Source of the DNA: an uncultured Eubacteriales bacterium
GTDB taxonomy: Bacteria; Bacillota; Clostridia; Oscillospirales; CAG-272
Reading direction: 5' to 3'
DNA: 9,937 nucleotides
Assembly (NCBI GenBank): GCA_934446285.1
Contig: CAKSEI010000041.1
Coordinates: 1-9,937 of the forward strand
Shown here: positions 5,159 to 9,937 of the stretch, one piece after another
Layout of the letters: every line of letters starts with the position of its first letter
How positions within the stretch are numbered: the first letter of the stretch is position 1
Notes under the pieces: generated by a model
What the model saw: only the letters and a program-made list of their open reading frames with translations
Told to the model about the DNA's origin: nothing
Database searches by the model: none
Made by a program: the position numbers and the translations under genes

Positions 5159-7642
5159 ATGGCGAGTAGTAACAAAAGGAAGAAAAATAAAAAACAGAGT
5201 GTCGCGAGAAGCACGGGAGGAGCACGCGGGGCGGGCGGCGGTCAGTGGCTGCCGTTCGTCACGGTGATATGCTCTCTTCTCGTCATGCTTTGCATTGTCA
5301 TACCGGACAAGCTCGGCATAGTTGGCGGGTTAGTCAGTAAAGTTATGTTCGGCACGTTCGGCGCGTCGGCTTTTCTCATCCCGCCCGCCGCATGTGCGTG
5401 GGTATTCAGGGGACGCAGTCACGCGCTCTCATCGGCTTTTATAATAATCTTCATGTCCGCGACTGTCAGTGCCGCCTCGTCACAGACGGTAGACCCGAAG
5501 GCACTCGGCGGGAGCATCGCCGCTCTCTGGAATGACGGCGGCAGGCTGTCGGGAGGAGGAGTCGTCGGCGGGCTTGTCGGCGGACTGCTGCGTGCACTGC
5601 TTGATTGGGGCGCGGTAATAGTATGCATATTTGCCCTTGCCGCTGCGATTTTCGTATTTTTTGACATAACACCGCACACGGTGTGGGTATGGGTGCGCTA
5701 TCGCATTCACAAGAAGCGTGAGCAGATGGCTCATGCTGCAAGCGAGCAGAGAAAGCGTGCGGAAAAATACCGCTACAGCGTCCGCACGGCGGAGAATACG
5801 CGAACCGAGCGTCTTCAGGCGCAGGTACGGGAGGGCGCAGGCACGAGAAAGCGCGGCAGTATAGATGCGGTTGACGACTCGGAGCTTGCCGACAGACGGC
5901 AGGATACACCTGAGGACACGGCAGGGGAGGAGTCCGTACCGCAGACACCCGCTCCGCAGGAGATGCAGGATGGGGAGAACGAGCGCATTGAGCGCACGGG
6001 GGAGCAGGAGAGCGGAGAGATAGATCTCGTGAAGATATTCTCCGAGGAGTCGGACGGGGAACTGCCCGAGACCGAGGCTGCCCGCATTGAGGAGCAGACG
6101 GAGGGCGAACCCGAGCTTACGGTAGAGCCTGTTTGCTCTCCCGAGCACGGCGCACAAAAGAGATACATCCTCCCTCCGATATATTTATTGAAGCAGTCGG
6201 GAGACGGCAGCGGAGCTGCGGGCGAGGAGGCGGCGCGCGCAAATGCGGTAAAGCTCGTTAAGACCCTCGCAAGCTTTAAGGTAAATACACACGTCGCGCA
6301 TATTTCACGCGGACCGAGAATAACCCGCTATGAGCTTGTCCCCGAGGACGGTGTGAGAGTGCGCAGCGTGGCGAACCTTGTCGATGACATTTCGCTGTCC
6401 CTTGCCACGGACGGAGTGAGGATAGAGGCGCCCATTCCCGGCAAGAGTGCGATAGGCATAGAAGTGCCGAACAAGGATTCGGACACCGTGGGGCTGCGCG
6501 AGCTTATTGACAACCCCGAATTCAAAAATTCAAAGAGCAAGCTGCTCGCTGCGCTCGGTGTCGACGTCGTAGGCAACCCGCGCTATTGCGACATCGCGAA
6601 AATGCCGCACCTGCTTGTTGCGGGTACGACAGGCTCGGGTAAATCGGTATGCATAAATTCAATCATTTGCTCGCTGCTCTATAGGGCAACGCCGGATGAG
6701 GTAAAGCTTATTCTCATCGACCCGAAGAAGGTAGAATTCGGCGTTTACAACGGGCTGCCGCATTTGCTCGTGCCGGTCGTCAGCCACCCGAAGAAGGCGG
6801 CGGGAACGCTCAACTGGGCGTGCATAGAGATGGAGAGACGCTTTGACCTCATAGAGGACGTGGGCGTGAGGGATATCGCAGGCTATAATGAGGTGACAAA
6901 GGATGACCCCGACAGAGAGCATCTGCCTCAGATAGTCATAATCATAGACGAGCTTGCCGACCTCATGATGACGGCAAAGGACGACGTGGAGACATCGATA
7001 TGCCGTATAGCGCAGAAGGCGCGTGCGTGCGGAATGCATCTGATAATAGGCACTCAGCGCCCGTCGGTCGACGTCATAACCGGACTCATCAAGGCGAATG
7101 TGCCGTCACGCATAGCCTTTACCGTTGTTTCTCAGGTCGACTCGCGCACCATAATAGATATCGCCGGTGCGGAAAAGCTCGTCGGGCGCGGGGACATGCT
7201 CTACTCCCCTGTCGGTTCGCCTAAGCCCGTTCGCGTTCAGGGCGCATTCGTTACCGACGATGAGGTGGCGGCGGTCGTCGACTTTATAAAGACGCAGAAC
7301 TCGGACGCGGACTACGACAATGAGATAGTGGAGAGTATAGAGAAGGAAGCGGAGCGCTGCGGCACGGGCAAGAAGAGCACGGGCGCGGGCGATGACGCGG
7401 GCGAGGACGACCCGAAGCTCATGGAGGCGCTTGAGGTTGCCGTCGACGCGGGCAAGATTTCGACATCGCTCCTGCAGCGCAGGCTGTCGGTCGGATACGG
7501 TAAGGCGGCGAAGCTCATAGACCAGCTTGAGGCGCACGGATGGGTAGGCCCTCTCGACGGCTCAAAGCCGCGTGAGGTGCGCATATCCAAACAGCAGTAT
7601 ATGGAAATGGTTCTCGAGAAGAAAAATTCGGAGGATGCCTGA
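5159..7642 (+). CDS. ftsK: DNA translocase of the FtsK/SpoIIIE family
   Basis: An 827-residue septal DNA pump. A basic N-terminus (SNKRKKNKK) is followed by about four membrane segments (about 30-170), a charged Glu-rich linker (about 185-330), and the translocase motor. The motor shows YILPPIYLL (336-344), the Walker A motif GTTGSGKS (489-496) and the Walker B motif IVIIIDE (592-598). The C-terminal winged-helix gamma domain (about 750-815), which reads KOPS/SRS-type orienting sequences, contains SLLQRRLSVGYGKAAKLID. All parts of the family are present. It forms a hexamer that moves chromosomal DNA through a closing septum; in spore-formers a member of this family pumps DNA into the forespore. 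Sequence alone does not say whether this is the vegetative FtsK/SftA-like or the SpoIIIE role, though the membrane segments fit SpoIIIE or FtsK. ATG 5159 follows AGGGA (5149-5153), which overlaps the uppP end. The stop overlaps the next start. Confidence 0.96.
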   Translation: MASSNKRKKNKKQSVARSTGGARGAGGGQWLPFVTVICSLLVMLCIVIPDKLGIVGGLVSKVMFGTFGASAFLIPPAACAWVFRGRSHALSSAFIIIFMSATVSAASSQTVDPKALGGSIAALWNDGGRLSGGGVVGGLVGGLLRALLDWGAVIVCIFALAAAIFVFFDITPHTVWVWVRYRIHKKREQMAHAASEQRKRAEKYRYSVRTAENTRTERLQAQVREGAGTRKRGSIDAVDDSELADRRQDTPEDTAGEESVPQTPAPQEMQDGENERIERTGEQESGEIDLVKIFSEESDGELPETEAARIEEQTEGEPELTVEPVCSPEHGAQKRYILPPIYLLKQSGDGSGAAGEEAARANAVKLVKTLASFKVNTHVAHISRGPRITRYELVPEDGVRVRSVANLVDDISLSLATDGVRIEAPIPGKSAIGIEVPNKDSDTVGLRELIDNPEFKNSKSKLLAALGVDVVGNPRYCDIAKMPHLLVAGTTGSGKSVCINSIICSLLYRATPDEVKLILIDPKKVEFGVYNGLPHLLVPVVSHPKKAAGTLNWACIEMERRFDLIEDVGVRDIAGYNEVTKDDPDREHLPQIVIIIDELADLMMTAKDDVETSICRIAQKARACGMHLIIGTQRPSVDVITGLIKANVPSRIAFTVVSQVDSRTIIDIAGAEKLVGRGDMLYSPVGSPKPVRVQGAFVTDDEVAAVVDFIKTQNSDADYDNEIVESIEKEAERCGTGKKSTGAGDDAGEDDPKLMEALEVAVDAGKISTSLLQRRLSVGYGKAAKLIDQLEAHGWVGPLDGSKPREVRISKQQYMEMVLEKKNSEDA

Positions 7643-8289
7643 TGGGCAGATTTATAGCGATAGACGGTCTTGACGGCAGCGGCAAGGGCACGCAGACGGC
7701 ACTGCTCTGCGATTACCTTGAGAAAAAAAGCATAAAGGTTCGTCGCCTGACATTCCCTACGTATACCTCTCCCGGCTGCGACCTCGTGAGCTTTTACCTC
7801 GGCGGCGGGCTGGGCGAGCACCCCGACGATACGGGAGCGTATGCGGCGTCTGTTTTTTACGCCTGCGACAGATATGTTTCCTACCGCACCGATTGGAAAA
7901 AGGATATAGAGGACGCAGATACGGTGACGGTCGCCGACAGATATACGACGGCGAATGCCGTTCATCAGCTCTCGAAGCTGCCCGAGGACAAGTGGGATGA
8001 ATTTCTTTCGTGGCTGTGGGATTTTGAATTTGACAAAATGGGGCTGCCGCGTCCCGATGACGTAGTATATCTTGAAGTCCCGCCGGACGTATCCCGTGTT
8101 CTTGTCACCGAAAGGGGAAACAAAAAGGATATACACGAGACGGATGAGGAATACCTTGAGCGCAGCTACAGTGCGGCGAAATACTGCGCGGAAAAGCTCG
8201 GCTGGCACAGAATAAAGTGCTGCACGGGCGGCAAAATAATGAGTAAGGAAGAGATTTCCGCGCTCGTGCGCGGCTGTCTCGGGGTGTGA
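7642..8289 (+). CDS. Thymidylate kinase-like deoxynucleoside monophosphate kinase
   Basis: A 215-residue P-loop kinase. It has a P-loop GLDGSGKGTQ (9-18), the FPTYTSP substrate-side segment (39-45), ADRYTTANAVHQ (98-109) with the family's Asp-Arg pair, and a lid-like RGNKKDIHE (158-166). This layout is that of thymidylate kinases, which phosphorylate dTMP to dTDP, but the DRYTTANAVHQ form belongs to a clostridial branch that may be a paralogue with a different nucleotide preference. Substrate is therefore inferred. The start overlaps the ftsK stop by one base (TGATG) and GGAGG (7630-7634) sits 7 bases upstream, so translation is probably coupled. Whether another tmk exists elsewhere in the genome cannot be seen; if not, this would be the essential one. 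Confidence 0.88.
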   Translation: MGRFIAIDGLDGSGKGTQTALLCDYLEKKSIKVRRLTFPTYTSPGCDLVSFYLGGGLGEHPDDTGAYAASVFYACDRYVSYRTDWKKDIEDADTVTVADRYTTANAVHQLSKLPEDKWDEFLSWLWDFEFDKMGLPRPDDVVYLEVPPDVSRVLVTERGNKKDIHETDEEYLERSYSAAKYCAEKLGWHRIKCCTGGKIMSKEEISALVRGCLGV

Positions 8290-8290
8290 A

Positions 8291-8827
8291 ATGGTTTATA
8301 TATTGCTTGCCGACGGATTTGAGGAGATTGAAGCGCTCTGCCCCGCCGATATGCTGAGGAGAGCGGGCGCGGAGGTTAAGCTCGTCGGGATGACGGGAAA
8401 GACCGTCACGGGCGCTCACGGAATAAAGGTTGACTCCGACGTGACGGCAAAAGAAGTTTCCGGCTGCACTCCCGATATGCTCGTGCTGCCGGGCGGTCAG
8501 CCGGGCACGGACAACCTCGACGCGCAGCCGGAAACCCACGCTATGCTGCGCAGAGTGTCGGACGCGGGCGGATTTATAGGAGCTATATGCGCCGCACCGA
8601 AAATCCTCGGATATTCGGGATACCTCTGCGGCAAAAAGGCTACGTGCTTCCCCGGCTTTGACAAGTATCTTATAGGCGCACTGAAAACGGACGAAAAGTG
8701 CGTGCGTGACGGCAATATCATTACGGCGTGCGCAATGGGAGCAGCCGTCAGATTCGGCGCGGAGCTTATCGCGGCGCTCTGTGGCAGGGAGCGCGCGGAA
8801 AAAATTCTTGCGGAAATAAAGGCGTGA
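8291..8827 (+). CDS. DJ-1/PfpI family protein (YajL/ThiJ-like)
   Basis: A 178-residue protein of standard DJ-1 length. It shows LADGFEEIEALCPADMLRRAG at the N-terminus with Glu14 where DJ-1 has its acidic partner residue, GGQPGTDNL (68-76), and the nucleophile elbow GAICAAPKIL with Cys100. The downstream KATCFPGFDKYL is the form common in bacterial YajL-type members, which lack the histidine of human DJ-1 at that place. Proposed roles in the family include methylglyoxal detoxification, repair of glycated molecules and thiol stress protection; which applies here is not shown. ATG 8291 lies one base after the preceding stop, with a weak GGGGTG ribosome site inside the end of the kinase gene, so translation is likely coupled. 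A connection with its neighbours' functions is not obvious. Confidence 0.92.
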   Translation: MVYILLADGFEEIEALCPADMLRRAGAEVKLVGMTGKTVTGAHGIKVDSDVTAKEVSGCTPDMLVLPGGQPGTDNLDAQPETHAMLRRVSDAGGFIGAICAAPKILGYSGYLCGKKATCFPGFDKYLIGALKTDEKCVRDGNIITACAMGAAVRFGAELIAALCGRERAEKILAEIKA

Positions 8828-8834
8828 TAAAAAC

Positions 8835-9758
8835 TTGAAGATAAGGGAAACTGTTACCGCACCGGCGGCGGTCCTCGCGACATACGGACTATATTATCTC
8901 TGTTATCTGTCGCCCGTCGTGCAGAATGCGCTGCGCGCGTACAGCGACTATTCGCTCATCTCGGGCGTGGTGCTCGAGGTGCTCGTGCTGCTCATGCCTG
9001 CGGTAATATATGCAAAAATAAAGGGAGTAGGCTACTCGGTGAAGATGCATTTCGCAGCCTTTCACCCGTCGTGCATAGTCTTTTGCCTGCTCGCCGTTGT
9101 GTTCGCGCTCGCCGCGCTGTCGCTCTGCGCGACGTTTACGAATTTTTTCGGCATTACGGGCGGGAAATATTCACTCGGGGACACATATATGCTGTCCGTC
9201 TCGGATAAGGAGCTGCCCGCGGGTCTGCGGCTGCTCACCTATACCGTGCTGCCGTGCATGGCGGAGGAATTTCTCTATCGCGGCGTGCTCATAACGGAGC
9301 TGCGCGAGAACGGGGCGGCGAGCGCCGTGATATTCAGCTCGGTGCTCTTTGCATTCGGTCAGTTTTCATTTGATAAGCTTCCCGCATATATCCTACTCGG
9401 ACTTATCATGTCAGGGGTGTTCTATGTTACGAATTCCCTGCCGATGACAGTAATTGTGCGCGTGTGCATCGGGATTGCCGTCTTTTACTTTGAGGACGCC
9501 GCATGGTCACTGATATTAAAGCGCTCGGATATCGTGTTTTTCACCTGTCTGTGCGCGGTGCTCATGCTGCTGTGTGCGGCGCTCGCACTCTCCGAGGCGC
9601 AGAGAATTTTCTACAACCGCGCGCTCGACGCGCTTCCCTCGCCTCCCGAGAGCACCCTCGCGGCGGGGCTTCCCGCGTCGCTGCTGACGGCGCTCCTCTC
9701 ACCTACATTTATTCTTTGCGCTGCGGCGTACATATGTGTTATGCTGCTTGTGAGGTAA
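8835..9758 (+). CDS. CPBP-family membrane protein, probably non-catalytic
   Basis: A 307-residue protein with about eight hydrophobic segments. Between them is the first CPBP (CAAX protease and bacteriocin-processing, Abi) motif, MAEEFLYRG, with Glu144, Glu145 and Arg149 in the EExxxR pattern. The second motif, normally FxxxH, reads FAFGQ with Gln176. The third, normally HAxxN, reads RVCIG with Arg209. The flanking pattern (SSVLFAFGQ, LLGLIMSGVFYVTNSLPM) aligns well with the family, so these look like true substitutions and not a misread region. CPBP members are membrane glutamic-type endopeptidases; this one may be a non-proteolytic relative or scaffold. The frame begins at TTG 8835, eight bases after the DJ-1 stop, with only AAGG 12 bases upstream, so the start is uncertain; no ATG lies nearby in frame. 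Fold assignment is good; function is unknown. Confidence 0.82.
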   Translation: MKIRETVTAPAAVLATYGLYYLCYLSPVVQNALRAYSDYSLISGVVLEVLVLLMPAVIYAKIKGVGYSVKMHFAAFHPSCIVFCLLAVVFALAALSLCATFTNFFGITGGKYSLGDTYMLSVSDKELPAGLRLLTYTVLPCMAEEFLYRGVLITELRENGAASAVIFSSVLFAFGQFSFDKLPAYILLGLIMSGVFYVTNSLPMTVIVRVCIGIAVFYFEDAAWSLILKRSDIVFFTCLCAVLMLLCAALALSEAQRIFYNRALDALPSPPESTLAAGLPASLLTALLSPTFILCAAAYICVMLLVR

Positions 9759-9764
9759 ATACAA

Positions 9765-9937
9765 ATGAACAGTAATGATAACAGAAAACAAACCTCGACG
9801 AGAGTCGACAGGGACGGCAATATGCAGGTCCGCTCATCCGGCGCACGCAGGGCTATAAGACGTCCGACGGGTGTCGGCACATCGGGAGGCTCGACCGCAA
9901 ATACGGGCGCGACTCGTCAGGGTGCGGTTCATAGGGC
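9765..9937 (+). CDS. Unidentified protein, N-terminal part (3' end outside window)
   Basis: An open frame from ATG 9765 runs to the right edge without a stop, giving 57 visible codons. GAGGT (9752-9756), overlapping the stop region of the previous gene, stands 8 bases upstream and supports the start. The visible part is hydrophilic and low in complexity: an Asn/Arg/Thr-rich start followed by basic and Gly/Ser/Thr-rich stretches (RRAIRRPTG, TSGGSTANTGATRQ). It has no signal peptide and no recognisable domain, so it reads like the disordered cytoplasmic tail that often precedes a membrane or regulatory domain. I do not recognise the family. It is probably the next gene of the uppP operon. Confidence 0.7.
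   Translation, partial: MNSNDNRKQTSTRVDRDGNMQVRSSGARRAIRRPTGVGTSGGSTANTGATRQGAVHR

Noticed and set aside
7312..8208. Minus-strand ORF of 298 codons opposite the ftsK end and the kinase gene
   Set aside because: It spans two well-supported genes on the other strand and has no family resemblance; long antisense frames are expected at this GC content.

Overview
The window looks like a chromosomal stretch from a spore-forming member of the Clostridia (Bacillota). The evidence is a complete SpoIIE-type sporulation phosphatase gene, purine-rich Shine-Dalgarno sites before most genes, a consensus sigma-A type promoter, and an FtsK/SpoIIIE-type translocase. Base composition is clearly GC-rich, yet the isoleucine codon ATA is common, a mixture often met in Oscillospirales-like gut Clostridia. 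The family placement is inference. I see no phage, transposon, CRISPR, rRNA or tRNA signature.

Layout. (1) 2-1634, plus strand: the 3' part of a DUF4340-like gene, then a lipoprotein of the parvulin/PrsA type, likely co-transcribed. (2) 1635-1910: a convergent intergenic region with a series of inverted repeats, closed by a good intrinsic terminator for the plus strand. (3) 1911-4160, minus strand: spoIIE, alone on its strand. (4) 4161-4319: a divergent promoter region. It has a strong sigma-A promoter with a 10-bp tandem repeat just downstream for the plus-strand genes, and a TATAAT with an operator-like dyad facing spoIIE. (5) 4320 to the right edge, plus strand: a tightly packed operon of uppP, ftsK/spoIIIE, a thymidylate-kinase-like gene, a DJ-1/PfpI gene, a CPBP-family membrane protein, and the start of an unidentified gene that runs off the window. 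Junctions are a few bases apart or overlap by one base.

How they fit together. UppP recycles the lipid carrier for wall synthesis, the FtsK-type pump clears DNA from the septum, and the kinase supplies nucleotide precursors, so the right-hand operon is largely cell-envelope and chromosome housekeeping. SpoIIE, read divergently, acts at the asymmetric septum during sporulation, where an FtsK/SpoIIIE pump also works. The gene content is mostly ordinary. The points worth a second look are in the details: a long low-complexity insertion inside the SpoIIE phosphatase domain, a PpiC-type lipoprotein lacking both usual active-site histidines, a CPBP protein keeping its glutamates but lacking the usual histidines, the tandem repeat at the operon promoter, and the hairpin-rich convergent intergenic region. 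I do not see a convincing previously undescribed multi-gene system here.
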